Shown here in pieces: positions 22,084 through 33,321 of a stretch of DNA of 64,000 nucleotides. This stretch comes from Chrysemys picta bellii (lineage: Eukaryota > Chordata > Testudines > Emydidae): the NCBI RefSeq assembly GCF_011386835.1, contig NC_088796.1, positions 28,723,011 through 28,787,010 of the forward strand. The letters run 5' to 3'. Each line of letters starts with the position of its first letter. Position 1 is the stretch's first letter. The position numbers and the translations under genes are program-made. The notes below the pieces were generated by a model. It saw only the letters and a list, made by a program, of their open reading frames with translations. It was not told where the DNA came from and searched no databases.

Positions 22084-22342
22084 CAGTAGAACCTCAAATA
22101 CAAACACCTCGGAAATGGAGGTTGTTCGTGACTCTGAACAAAACGTTATGGTGGTTCTTTCAAAAGTCTACAACTGAACACTGACTTAATACTGCTTTGA
22201 ATGTGTGTGTGTGTGCGCGCGCGCGGGTGGGTGCGTGCACGCGCATATGCGTGGCCTGAGTGCATACTTCTGGTTCCAAATTAGGTGTGTGGTTGACTGG
22301 TCAGTTTGTAACTCTGGTGTTCATAACTCTGAGATTCTATTG
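22084..22342. mobile_element. Mariner-like MITE, 259 bp, TA target
   Basis: The ends CAGTAGAACCTCA and TGAGATTCTATTG are imperfect inverted repeats, each next to TA (22082-22083 and 22343-22344). The text GGAGGTTGTTCGTGACTCTGA and GGTCAGTTTGTAACTCTGG agrees with a remembered turtle family. No transposase is present. A mixed TG/CG tract lies inside. Confidence 0.75.
22202..22250. repeat. Alternating purine-pyrimidine tract (TG)n(CG)n
   Basis: TG repeats pass into CG repeats (GCGCGCGCGCG), then GTGCGTGCACGCGCATATGC. Such tracts can adopt Z-DNA. Confidence 0.85.
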
Positions 22343-22429
22343 TACCAATGGATGTGGTGGATTCTCCTTCACCAGAAGCCTTTAAATTAGGATTGTCTAT
22401 CTTTCTAAAAGATGATCTAGTGTCAACCA

Positions 22430-22535
22430 ATAGTCATGGGCTTGATACAGGAAATAACTGGGTGAAATTCCTTCGCTTGTGTTATGAAGGTCAGACAGGA
22501 GATCATAATGGCCCCTTCTAGCCTAAAATATCAAA
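22430..22535 (+). repeat. CR1-like LINE 3' tail fragment
   Basis: The string GGTCAGACAGGAGATCATAA with TGGCCCCTTCTAGCCTAAAA is the characteristic end of a CR1-type 3' UTR on the plus strand. Confidence 0.65.
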
Positions 22536-24439
22536 ATTTCAGCACAGCATATGAAGATTTAACTGAATGTTTGATATGAAAATTAAAGTGCATCACATTC
22601 CTTAATACTTTTTTTCAGTGCATTACAGATTACCCAGATCTGAATTTAGGGGCCCAAATACAACTCTCCTTCAAAATTAACCACAAGGGGCCAGATCCTC
22701 AGCAGGCACAAATCAGCATAGCTCCTTTAATGAGGATCTTTCCCAAATCTTTGCGAACCTTGTGGCATGCATCCTTTTTGAGAAGAGCAAACAAACCTGA
22801 GCTTGTTATTTTTCCTTTCTCTGTTAAAGCTCAATGCTGCTTGTTTAGATGTATCGGGGGGAAAAATCTTTATCAGATTTGACAGTCTGGTTAAGTAGTA
22901 GTCTCACACAGCAAAGTACCATATTAGTTATTTTCTCTTCTCTTAGTTCAAGGAATAGCATATAAAATATGACAGGTCTGTGGCAGGGAAAAAATAGCAA
23001 GGAGGATATCCACTGGTAAGCATAAAATTCATGAGCCAGCAACCATTTAGGGTATGTTTTACTGTAGCACCAGCGCATCCAAGCCAAAAATATCATCAGC
23101 ACCCATGTTATACTTCTTGGGGCAATCAGCAGTGCTTGCGTTTTGAGCTTATACCTTCGAGAGTAGCATTAAGCTATGATGACCCAAAGTGGCTTTGTTC
23201 TGCTGAGCATAAGAAATGGCATTTTACCAATCCTAGTGCCTTCCTATCATAATTCTTGTTCAGAACCCTGATGCTCCCACTGACAAGACAGCCTTGAAGG
23301 GCAGAATGTCATGGGATAGAATTTTCCTCTTAAAGCCTCTATTGATTTGTTACTATCCTCCCTTCTTCACACAGATACACATAAAACCCTATTTAAGATA
23401 TGACCCAGGATGACAGCCTTTGTACTCTTAAAAATATCAAATCAAAGACACCCCCTTAGCCCTGAGCTGCTATTTGTTTCATTTCCTTTCATGAATAGCA
23501 ACAGTCCTTACTAGTGTTTGTACTATGGAGATAAATTTCCCTTAAAATACATTGCTTCGGATTATACGGTTTCCTCACAAAAAACTTCCTTTCTTGCCAA
23601 TTACTGGATCTATTGTTGCAAAGGGACATTTTGCATCCATGGATTATGCATCCCATTTTACCTCTATTACAGACAGTACAGTCCTTTCCTAATCCAGGGC
23701 TGTCTTGGATGTATATTTTTAGCTTCACTATGGACTTTATTGAATTAGGCCTCTTTCCTTTTCTACCACTGTAACATATTCTATTAAATCTTTAAATGAC
23801 CTTAAGGATATAACTCACATTGCTCCCTACTACAATACAGTACCGATATTATGCTGTGGACTACAGTACAGTGGGCACTTTTAAGAGCTGGATATTTGAT
23901 TGCCACAGTAACTTTAAAACTAACATATTTTACATTCTGAATAAAGGGAATATGGCAAATACTCTTATAAACTGATCTCTATGGGGTTTTTTGAAGCACG
24001 ATGCACAATTTCAAATAGATAAATGAAATGATTTAAAAAAATAAAAACTAGATTAAATGTATTCACATTTTTGGTAGAACCACATGTTCTCTAATTGACT
24101 TTCAGTGGAGCTGCAGGTGCTCTAGAACCTCTGGAAATTATGCTTGGTTTTTTGGTGGGCTTAAGTTACATGTGAGATTTACATGCGCACTTAACATGGA
24201 TAGTAGTTTGTGGTTTTTTTTAAACTAGTTCAAATCCCTTGTAAAAAAGATGAGGTTTGCAGAATTCAGGATGACAACTGGCCAATAATGAACCCAAGTA
24301 GAAGCTGCTAAGTTTTCACATTTTTAGCCGTTAGATTGCCTACCATCTTGTTTATCTAGGTTGCATGGATGGATTAAATGAGGTTGTATGAAATGCATCA
24401 AATCCCCCTTTCACTGGCTTTAAAAGTGGATTTTCCATG
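22536..24439. other. Non-coding stretch, no gene recognised
   Basis: AT-rich sequence. A short GGGGCCAGATCCTCAGCAGG motif near 22686 is a common dispersed amniote repeat string. Nothing else could be named. Confidence 0.45.
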
Positions 24440-24700
24440 ACTCTTAGTGTATCGCCACACTGTAACTGAGGCAGGTGATTGTAGCATGTGTAGACATATC
24501 CAAGACAGCTTTAACCTAGTTAGCTCCTGTACTGATCGCTGTGAAGCCCCAACAGCAAGGGCTTCCGAAAGGTGCAAGCCTGCTAAGGATCCTGAGTGAT
24601 TACTTGAGTGGGTACTTCACCGCTATTAGTACATGAGCTTGCTAGATTAACACTATCTTGGGTATGTCTGCATGTGCTGACATCACACACCCCAACTGCA
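24440..24700. repeat. Fragment of a TIR element related to the 9648 copy
   Basis: It carries GTGTAGACATATCC, GAGTGGGTACTTCACCGCTA and TACATGAGCTTGCTAGATTA, which parallel TCAAGTGGTGAGTCC and TACATGAGCTAGGTAGATTA in the 9648 element. The ends are degraded. Confidence 0.5.
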
Positions 24701-25060
24701 GTGAAAATATACTATTTATGTCTCTGCAGTCTGAAATTCATCTCCAGGAGATTTTTAAAGGTAAGATTTTTAGATTGTTTGTATAAGCTTCAAACTTCTG
24801 CAAGGAAGCCTTCAATGCAAAGAATAAGGATTCCTGCAGTACCTTAATGCTCATACGGAGTCTGACCACTGGCGTATCAGTGCCTGGGGATAGGGTGGCC
24901 TAGGGATGCCATTGACAGAGTTCTCTAGTACTAGGAAGAGACATAGGCTAGATTTCTATGTGCATTTTCTCAGTCACTGAGCCAGTAAGGGCAAATCCAA
25001 GTAGTTCACTTGATCCTTGTGAAAGGAAATTGAGAGATCAAGTAGGGAACATGTTATAGA

Positions 25061-26152
25061 TGGGGTCCTACCAATTCACATCCATTTTGGTAAATTTCAC
25101 TATCATAGGATTTAAAAAAATTTACATTTCATGATTTCAGATATTCAAATCTGAAATTTCACAGTGTTGTAACTGTGGGGGTCCCGATTCTAAAGGAGGT
25201 TTGGGGGGATGGTCACAAAGATATTATAGGGCAGGGCTTCTCAAAGTCGGTCCACCGCTTGTTCAGGGAAAGCCCCTGGTGGGCCGGGCCGGTTTGTTTA
25301 CCTGCTGTGTCCGCAGGTTCGGCCGATCGTGGCTCCCAGTGGCTGCGGTTCACCACTCCAGGCCAATGGGGACTGCGGGAAGGGCGGTCAGCACAACCCT
25401 TGGCCCGCGCCGCTTCCCGCAGCCCCCATTGGCCTGGAACGGCGAATTGCAGCCACTGGGAGCCGCAATCAGCCGAACCTGCGGACGTGGCAGGTAAACA
25501 AACCAGCCCGGACCACCAGGGGCTTTCCCTGAACAAGCGACTTTGAGAAGCACTGCAGTAGGGGGGATGCGGTATTGCCACCCTTACTTCCGCATTGCTG
25601 CTGGCAGCAGTGCTGCCTTCAGAGCTGGATCTTTACACAGCAGCCATGGAGCTTCCTGCAGCCAGGGGAGGTTCCTGGAGGTGGGTCTGACTGGCCCTGG
25701 GAGCAGCCGGTGCTGGGAAGAAGGAAGTCTCATCCCTCCCCAGCGCAGCTGGGACTAGCAGCTGAAGCCTGGCGCAAGGTAGGAGCCCCTGGCTGGGACT
25801 CCCCATTCTTGCCCCTCCTTAAGGGCTAAAGGGGCCTAGGGTTGGCTGTGACAGCACCCTGGGTGGTTGCTCACATCGCCCACCCTTAAAGCCAGCCCTG
25901 CCCCCTGCAAAAAGTGATGACCCCCCCCCCCCATACCATGCCACCCTCACTTCTGTGCTACTGCTGGCAGTGGCACTGCCTTCAGAGCTGGGTGCACAGC
26001 CAGTAGCTGCCATACTATACTCTCCAGCCATGCAACTCTGAAGGAAGGCTGGCAATACCTCAACCCCACTACGATAGCCAGATTTCAGGGTGGAGAACAG
26101 ATTTCACGGTCTGTGATGCATTCTTCACGGCCGTGAATTTGGTAGGGCCCTA
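25061..26152. mobile_element. Non-autonomous hAT-like element, 1092 bp including nested MITE, TSD 7/8
   Basis: The right end GTGAATTTGGTAGGGCCCTA and the left end TGGGGTCCTACCAATTCAC are imperfect inverted repeats. The flanks GTTATAGA (25053-25060) and GCTATAGA (26153-26160) match at 7 of 8 positions. The inverted interior blocks CCACCCTTACTTC..GCTGGCAG and TTTCACGG agree with a remembered abundant turtle element. A palindromic MITE is inserted at 25232. Confidence 0.85.
25232..25555. mobile_element. Palindromic hAT-like MITE nested in the 25061 element
   Basis: The left end CAGGGCTTCTCAAAGTCG and right end CGACTTTGAGAAGCACTG are inverted. Inner blocks (GTTCAGGGAAAGCCCCTGG, GTTTGTTTACCTGC, CCAATGGGGACTGCGGGAAG) are mirrored. 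At 324 bp it is close to the 327 bp of the 4427 element, whose interior it shares. The flanks TTATAGGG and CAGTAGGG match only 5 of 8, suggesting an old insertion. Confidence 0.82.
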
Positions 26153-26160
26153 GCTATAGA

Positions 26161-27722
26161 GCAAGTCTTCCAGTGATGCCACACTTCCTGTACAGTTTTG
26201 AGGCAGACTTTGGTTCACTATAGCACATTTCTTGCTGGGGCAAAAACAAAGAAGTGCAGGTCTGGGCATTTGCAGGCTGCAGCTACACAGAATTGTAGCA
26301 AGTTTTGTTACTCGATTGTTGTACGTAGCTACTGTTCATAATAAAGGGTTTATCTTGACAGCACTCTGCTCATCAGTAAGATACTACAGGGAATAATTCC
26401 CCTTTCTGAAGTTGGTTCCCAAAGGTTCCATGAATAAATCCTTCCTATAGATCCATTTCTATCATGACACCTGCACAAAACTAGCTGACAGACAATAGCA
26501 AGGTTGATAGGAAACTGCGGTTAATTTATCTAGGGGGGAAAACAAATTAAAATATTGTATTGTGAACACATGGCCAATCACCACCTTGACCTTTATTTAC
26601 CTAGTGTTTTTACACTGGAAGGTCTTCTACCACGAACTAGGTCTTATTTTAAGGTTTGCTCCATGCCTAGCACATTTTAGGTGTTATCAGAAACAAAATA
26701 GCCTCTAGCTATCATACTTATATTAGAAACATTTCTAGTGGTGATGTACCACAAAAGGATGCTCTCATACAGGGTCATCTCAGTTAGAAGGAAGGTCACT
26801 GCAACATTTGGGCTCCATGTGAATGAATGGGAATGGATTAAATCAGACTCTGAGATGTACATAGAAAAGAATTCTGTTTTCCCTATAGCTGGAAATCAAG
26901 TGCCTTAGGAAGAGAGTAAAGAATTAATCCTAGATACTCCATGCCTGATTCCCCACTCCCTTGCACTTTGTGGTGTCATTTATGCCTTTGCAAAGTGGGT
27001 GTAAAAAGCTCACACTCATGAGAGGACTCTGATTTGTTAATGTTTTACAATTAGTTTAGTAAGTAGCTACACCAGGTGCAAGGCAACAGAGAACCAAGCC
27101 CTATGTATTCACTCTTAGCTGCTGTAAATAAGCTTAAAGGCATTTCTCATTGATCTGGATTACTGCCATCAAGCAGACTGCTGGCCGAAAGCATACCACT
27201 GACATTCCGCTGTCTAATGCCAGAGATCAGAGCATCTAGTGTTGCTGTGCCTTACAGTATGCACCTACTGTTTGCACAGCCACCTGGTGTGAAAGCACTG
27301 CAGATTAGGAACCCTTTCCAGGAGGCCTCCATTCAGCTCCTCCATGTGAAGGTAAACAGGATCATCAGTATTTGATTTTTAGCTGTGCCTGTAGAATAAG
27401 GCTAACAATCTCATTCAAAGATTTGACAAGTCATGTTTCAAGATTGGGATGGTATCATTAGGTGCTATACAAAGATTTCCTAACCCATTAGAGGATGTCA
27501 TCCTCCGATGTTCTTTACTTGGCACTGTAAATCAGATGTCATAAAATGGTACCATGTCCTCCTGCTATATGACATTTCATCAGCAACATCTCTTGCACAA
27601 CATTTTAATGTTCCAAATCTCATGTGACCGCATTAGTTATTGTAAATTGTCCTTCCTAACAGTATGTACAGGGGTAGAAATTGTAAAACCGGGACTGTAT
27701 ATGTATGTTGCAGGAGGAAAAG
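26161..27722. other. Non-coding stretch, no gene recognised
   Basis: AT-rich sequence without recognised features. Confidence 0.45.
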
Positions 27723-27730
27723 GATTAAGA

Positions 27731-27905
27731 CAGGGGTAATCAATAGGCAGACTGCTGGCCAAATCCAGACTAGCAGTTGCTTTTGAACCGACCCCCCCCC
27801 CCCAAATTTTTATTTACTTATCTTTATTATTTTCTCTGGAATCTGGACCTTGATTATACCTTGACCAAGAAATTTAGACCTTGACTAAAAAAATTGACTA
27901 CCCTG
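27731..27905. mobile_element. hAT-like MITE, 175 bp, TSD 7/8
   Basis: The left end CAGGGGTAATCAAT and the right end ATTGACTACCCTG are imperfect inverted repeats. The flanks GATTAAGA (27723-27730) and GGTTAAGA (27906-27913) match at 7 of 8 bases. The interior has a C run and the duplicated phrase GACCTTGA. Confidence 0.85.
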
Positions 27906-28324
27906 GGTTAAGACACACATGGAACATCACATGACAGGATCTTTGCCATAAAATACTCATCTGCAACCTACTGTTACCAGGACTAGAAGACAATGGGCAA
28001 AAGGTCTATTGCAAATGGCGTGCCATGGATTTGTGAAGGACGGCAGTGAAGTAATGCATACAATATGAAAAGGAAATCTTGAGTACAAACAAAAAACAAG
28101 CCAAACCATTTGATGACTACTCAATGGGAACAAGTGATAGGTGAATTGTGCTACTTCTTAATTTTCCATAATTGAGGCGTGGGTAATGGTGAAAGTAGAT
28201 TGAAACAGAAAGGGGAATGCTCACTGCACATCAAAAGGGGGAGACATGGGGAGCACTGCTTAGCCAGCCACGGATGAGTGAATGAGCTCCTCTCGGCTTT
28301 TATTTCAGCCTCTGGACATGGAGA

Positions 28325-28625
28325 AATCATGACAACAGAGCACAGGAATTATCAAAACTGGATCAGACCTGAAGACCATCTAGCCCAATGTCCAGTCTCT
28401 GACAATGGCTGGAATCAGATGTTTCAGAGGAAGGTGCAGGAACAGCAGGCAGATGAGGGATAATCTGCCTCCATATTAGGTCTCATCCAGATCTCTAATA
28501 GTTAGAGATTGGCTTAAGCCCTGAAGCATGAGGTTTAATATTTCTTCCAAAATTTTCATCATCATTAATTATAACTCTGGATATTCTTGATAGCTATATA
28601 AATATCCAATTACTTTTGAGCCTGA
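28325..28625 (-). repeat. CR1-like LINE 3' UTR fragment
   Basis: The plus strand reads CTGGATCAGACCTGAAGACC, ATCTAGCCCAATGTCCAGTC, TTTCAGAGGAAGGTGCAGGA and CCCTGAAGCATGAGGTTTA, matching a remembered CR1-type 3' region in reverse orientation. Confidence 0.65.
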
Positions 28626-29460
28626 AGGCCCAGGATTTGACAAAGAATGGAAGGGAAAAAAAGTATCAAACTACAAAAGATCTCATGAGATGTTTCTCAA
28701 ACAATATTCTGTGAACATAAGAGGAGCTTTGATGCTATTTCAACTAGCCCATTAAAATAAAAACCACCTTGTAAAATAGTTAAAATGTTGAGAAAGCGAG
28801 TGACAGAGAAATAATAGGTAGGATTGTAAAACAAGTCAAGCAGTGAGTTGCATCGCTTGGTGTACATCTTCTGTGCCCCAAGGAATACGAGGAAAACAAT
28901 CATAATTCCATTTTGAAAAACAGGAGTGCAACAAGAAAAGATTCACAAAATGTAAAAGGATTGACTTCAACTGAGTCAGGCCAATTTACACTAGCTGAAG
29001 ATCAGGTCAATAACGTTTAATAAGCAGTCAAGTACAAAGAGCGCTCCATTCAATTAATCTTCGCACTCAGCTGCCTGAGTTTGCTCAGGTTTCTGAAAAC
29101 ATGTAGTTCACACTGGGCATGTGCATGGCTTAATACAAGCATTACCTCAGTTGCTTCATGCTAAAATTACATCAACATATCATTTGCATAGTCAGAAATA
29201 TACATGTCCAGGGGTGCTAGAACAATTTGTAAAGTGTGTGTGGAGGGGAAGAGGGGGTGGGGGTGCTGAGAGCCATTGGAACCAAACTGTAAACCCTGTA
29301 TATGATGGAAACCACTTCAAACCCAGGGGTGTTGATGCACCCCCAGCATCTATGTACATATAATTTGATGCCTATCCTTATCCTTCCACCACATCAATTT
29401 TAGCTACTTAATTCCTGTGTCCACTGTTAATATATAAACTGGTAAATATATTTTAAACAC
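28626..29460. other. Non-coding stretch, no gene recognised
   Basis: AT-rich sequence without recognised features. Confidence 0.4.
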
Positions 29461-29479
29461 TTTTCAAAGCAACTGAATC

Positions 29480-29965
29480 ACTTACATTCAAGACTGAAAT
29501 AAACAATATCCCACAGGTTCTCTCTGGTCACACCTGCTAACACGTCTCTCTCCAGCAGGAGTATGTTGTGGCTGTAATATGATGCTGCCTGGGCTTGGAA
29601 ACCTTGACAATGCTGATGTCTGCAATAATCCTGCAACTGGCAATGTTGAGGGATCTGATATTTGGTAGGATTTTGCTGACACCAATGCAAATTCTTTTAT
29701 TGTTCCTTGCTAATCGAGCTGTCACCTTTTCCTTTGGCATTAATGGGCACAGATCACCATAGTATCTCAGCAGAATTATCACAGCCAAAACGAGCTTGGG
29801 GTCTTCTTTCCCGTATAGCTCTCCAAGGCAAGCTCAGGTATTTCAGGTCAAGTCACTGGCAGGGATCTGCCCACACCCCAGACTGTCAGTTTGTTACCCT
29901 GTTGCAACAGTAAAGACTCTGGCTGTTTTCTAATTGTTGTGCTGTTCTTATTAAGGCGAGGTGAC
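29480..29965 (-). other. Unclassified block with LTR-like hints
   Basis: The minus strand has a longer open frame (29537-29788, 83 codons) and, inside it, CAATAAAAGAATTTGC at about 29692-29707, which resembles an LTR polyadenylation region. The protein is not recognised, and neither matched ends nor a target duplication were found. It could be a decayed LTR or a chance frame. Confidence 0.25.
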
Positions 29966-30079
29966 CTTGTACTTAACAGTCCAGAAACCTCCCTTGCAAA
30001 ATGGTGGATGACCTTTGGCCTCTGCAGCCACACTCCAGATCTTTACAGAACAACAGCAGCTGCTTCACTCAGTTCTGTT

Positions 30080-30345
30080 CTGAGCTGGTTCACGCTGAAA
30101 AGTTACATCAGCATAGCTACGTCTCTCAGGGGTGTGAAAAATCCACACCCAAGAGATGTAGTAAAGCCAACCTAAGCCCTGGTGTAGACAGCACTAGGTT
30201 GACAGAAGAATTCTTCCATTGACCTAGCTGCCACCTATTGGAAAGGTGGATTACCTATGCTGAGGGGAGCACCCCTCCCATTGCTGTAGTGTCTATGCTG
30301 AAGTATTACAGCTGTGCCACTGTAGCATTTTAAATATAGACATAG
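30080..30345. repeat. Fragment of a TIR element with TGTAGACA motifs
   Basis: CTGGTGTAGACAGCACTAGG, CATTGACCTAGCTGCCACC and TTTAAATATAGACATAGC belong to the same style of dispersed turtle DNA elements as at 9648. A small inverted repeat GGTGTG..CACACC lies at about 30131-30149. Confidence 0.5.
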
Positions 30346-32449
30346 CATCAAGTGCCAGACTGGAGAATGTCTGTCATAGTTGATTTTTTTCCTGTTTGCC
30401 TTTCTTCCAGTTGGTGCACAGTAAGTCAGGGATTTGCTTCATTTTGAGTAACTTTTAGGTTTTGTGAAAAATAAAGCCCTTGTTGGTCTGCCCATAAATA
30501 TTTGTGCTGCAGAAGCCAATCACATTATTTGTAAACTTCTAAAATCTAACATGTCCAGATACTAATCCTTATTGTCAAGTTTAGCTTTCTCTGCAGATTT
30601 TTCCCTGCTAGAATAACTCTTAGACATTCCATTATGTTCTGTGCATAGACAGGATTGGAACTAGGCCCCTGGTCTTCCTTTTGCATGAGGGGCCTCGTTC
30701 TGAAAACCTTTACTCATCCAACTACCGTATTCTTGTGAAAGTCATCTCACTAGCTTCAAAAATGAGAGCTTCATGCATAGCTCTTGTGCTCACTGTATGG
30801 TTAACATCTGGACTTAACACTGGTCTCTTTTACAGAGTTGCCAGGAATAAAGCTTATTAAAATAGGATCTAAAACTGTAAATGTCAAAATAAGCTCAGCA
30901 GCAGTCAAATCATACGGAAATCCCATCATCTGTTAGTTAAAGTGACTTTGAGACTCTCTCAGATTTCCTCTGGTTTTACAAAACTGAGTTTGAGAGGGAA
31001 GCATTGGAGAGATGCTTCTGACCCTAATAAGTCTGGTTAATGAAAATGAGCTTGCCGAACAAACTATGGGGAAATCAATGGGATTGCTTGTGTGAGTAAG
31101 GATTTGCAGTATCAGTTATATCTGCAGTAACTATTTCCTCAACGTCCTCAAAAAGCTGTATGGATTAAGCATCACAGCTGTGAATATTTACACAGCAGCA
31201 AGATAGCTGATGCCTGTTTCTGACAATTTCAGTGGTGAATCCATTTTAAGTTAGTAGAGAAACCTGTTTGCAAAACAAACCCTATCTAGTGAGTACACTT
31301 AAAGAGTTAAACTACAGTATCAGCTTTTGATCTCACATTGGTTTAAATCCAGAGTAACTCCATGGAGTTACCCTCCTCCAGACTTACTAGTGTAAGTGGA
31401 TCAGAATTTGCTCCCCTGGCTGTAAGAGAAATTTTCTGAATGTTTATTAAGTGGTATGCAAATGAACATTCGGTTTAAGGCACATTGAGTAAAATTTTCA
31501 AAAGCATCGAGGGTTCAGATCCACAGCAGTACTTTGGTATTGCTCCATTCACCATTGCAATGCCTCACCCCTAGGCGTCCTGCTGCCTAGTGTAACCCTC
31601 AGCCCTAGGCCAGGCGCCCAGGCTCCTCCAGCAATCCCTGGGGACAGTGGGGCACCTAAGAAAGGGATCCTTAGAGGCCTGCATGATGAGTGGGGAGTTG
31701 TCTAAACCAGCCAGGAGTGAAATGCAGAGGAAAGAGGAGGGGCTTCAGGGCAGGGAACTTAGGCACCAAAGTGACTGACCTGGTGCCTGAGATAGACACC
31801 TTCCTCCACTCAGAATCCTCAGCTGTGAACCCCTTCCTGGAGTTAGGAGCCTTATCCAGGTCAGCCACGAAGGTAGCATGTGACCAGTTTTCCCATCCCA
31901 TTAATAAAAAACACAGAGGCAGAGACACTCCACGATATCCCAGGGCACTCACCTGGGACGAGAGATTCAAATCTCTACTCTGCCAGGCCTGGAGCAGGGA
32001 GTTGAACCCAAGTCTCTCATAGGCCAGGTGAGACTCATCCACACTCTCCCCCACCCAAAAAAAGTTTTGAAAAATTCCCCATCTGCTCATGTTGGCCGCC
32101 ATCCTCCCCCCGCCCCGCCAGCTCTCTTATGTGCAGGTGTTGGGCTGCCTCCCTTCACGCCCCCTCCTCCATCCAGCCCTTATGATGCAGAGTGAAATAG
32201 GCGTCAGGCCCTAGGCACGCTTAGAGCATTCCCAGACAACCTGGGCCCGCTGGTGAGACCGGCATTCCACCACCTGGTTTGAGAATCCCGCTTCTGGGCC
32301 ATCAGGACTTCAACTTGAGCTAGGGCTCCGAGCAACTTGTTAGCTAAGGGGTGGCATCAGAACTTAGGTGGCTTTGCAAATGGTGACCAGCAGGGACTTA
32401 GGCAGCAGCTGAGCATCACTTTTGAGAATGTCGGTGGTGCCCAACAGTG
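30346..32449. other. Non-coding stretch, no gene recognised
   Basis: AT-rich to about 31550, then mixed composition (31550-32400) with short open frames on both strands that match no family I know. GTGACTGACCTGGTGCCTGA and CCAGTTTTCCCATCCC suggest dispersed-repeat material, unassigned. Confidence 0.4.
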
Positions 32450-32457
32450 AGACCAAG

Positions 32458-33313
32458 CAGGGCCGGCCTTAGCAAGAGCAGGGCCCGATTCCTGGGGGCG
32501 GGGCTTGCCAGTGGCAAGCCCCGCCCCCAGGAATCAGGCCCCGCTCGGGCTGAGGTCGCGGGGTTTGGGTCCGGGCCGGAGCCACTGGGGCCGGGGCCAG
32601 GCCGGAGTCGCTCGGCCCGGGGCCCGAGCCAGAGCCGCCGGGGCCGCTCGGGCCAGCGCCCCAGGGCCCGAGCCGGGCCGGGGGTGCTCGGCCGGGGCCG
32701 GAGCCGTGGGTGCTCGGCCGGCACCGCTCGGCTGGGGATGCGGCCGGCGCGCCGGGGCCCGAGCCAGAGCCGCCGGGGCCCGAGCCTAAGGTGTTGGGAC
32801 CGGGGCCGGGCCGGCGCCCCGGGGCCCGAGCCGGGGCCGGAGCCGTGGGTCCGTGCTGGGGGTGCTCGGCTGGAACTGGGGCCGCTGCCCCGGGGCCCGA
32901 GCCGGGCCGGAGCCAGAGCCGCTTGACCGGGGCCGGAGCCGCTCGGGCCGGGGCCGGGGGTGCTCGGCCGGCGCCAGGGCCAGGCTGGAGCCGTGGGGCC
33001 AGGCTGGCGCGCTTGGCCAGGGCCGGTGCCGGGCTGGAGCCAGAGCCGCCGGGGCCGCTCGGCCAGTGACGGACTGGGCCGCACCCCCCCTCCCGCTTAC
33101 CTGTTGCTGCCGCCGCCTGCCCCTTTTCAGACTTCCCGCGAACATCTGATTCGCGGGAAGCAGGGGAGGGGGAGGAACAGGGGGCGGAGCATTCAGGGGA
33201 GGGAAGGGGAGAAGGGGGAAGTGAGCTGGGGGCGGAGTGGACAGCTGCGGGGCCCTCTTAGGCGCGGGGCCCAATTCAGCCGAATCAGCTGAATCGGTTT
33301 AAAGCCGGCCCTG
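32458..33313. mobile_element. Non-autonomous hAT-like element carrying a GC-rich minisatellite, TSD 7/8
   Basis: The ends CAGGGCCGGC (32458-32467) and GCCGGCCCTG (33304-33313) are exact inverted repeats. The flanks AGACCAAG (32450-32457) and AGACCAAC (33314-33321) match at 7 of 8. The same end type occurs in the 46878 element. Most of the interior (about 32540-33070) is an irregular array of GGGGCCGGAGCCG, GCTCGGCC and GGGGCCCGAGCC. The 222-codon frame and others here are composition artefacts. Confidence 0.88.
32540..33070. repeat. GC-rich irregular minisatellite
   Basis: Short units built from GGGCCCGAGCC, GGGGCCGG and AGCCGCTCGGCCGGG repeat dozens of times with variable order. The region is strongly CpG-rich compared with its AT-rich flanks. 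Confidence 0.85.
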
Positions 33314-33321
33314 AGACCAAC

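Noticed and set aside
25575..26055. Open frames around 25.6-26.0 kb
   Set aside because: They lie in the interior of the 25061 hAT-like element.
32416..33292. 222-codon and other long frames
   Set aside because: They are translations of the GC-rich minisatellite in all frames and start or end at the borders of the transposon.
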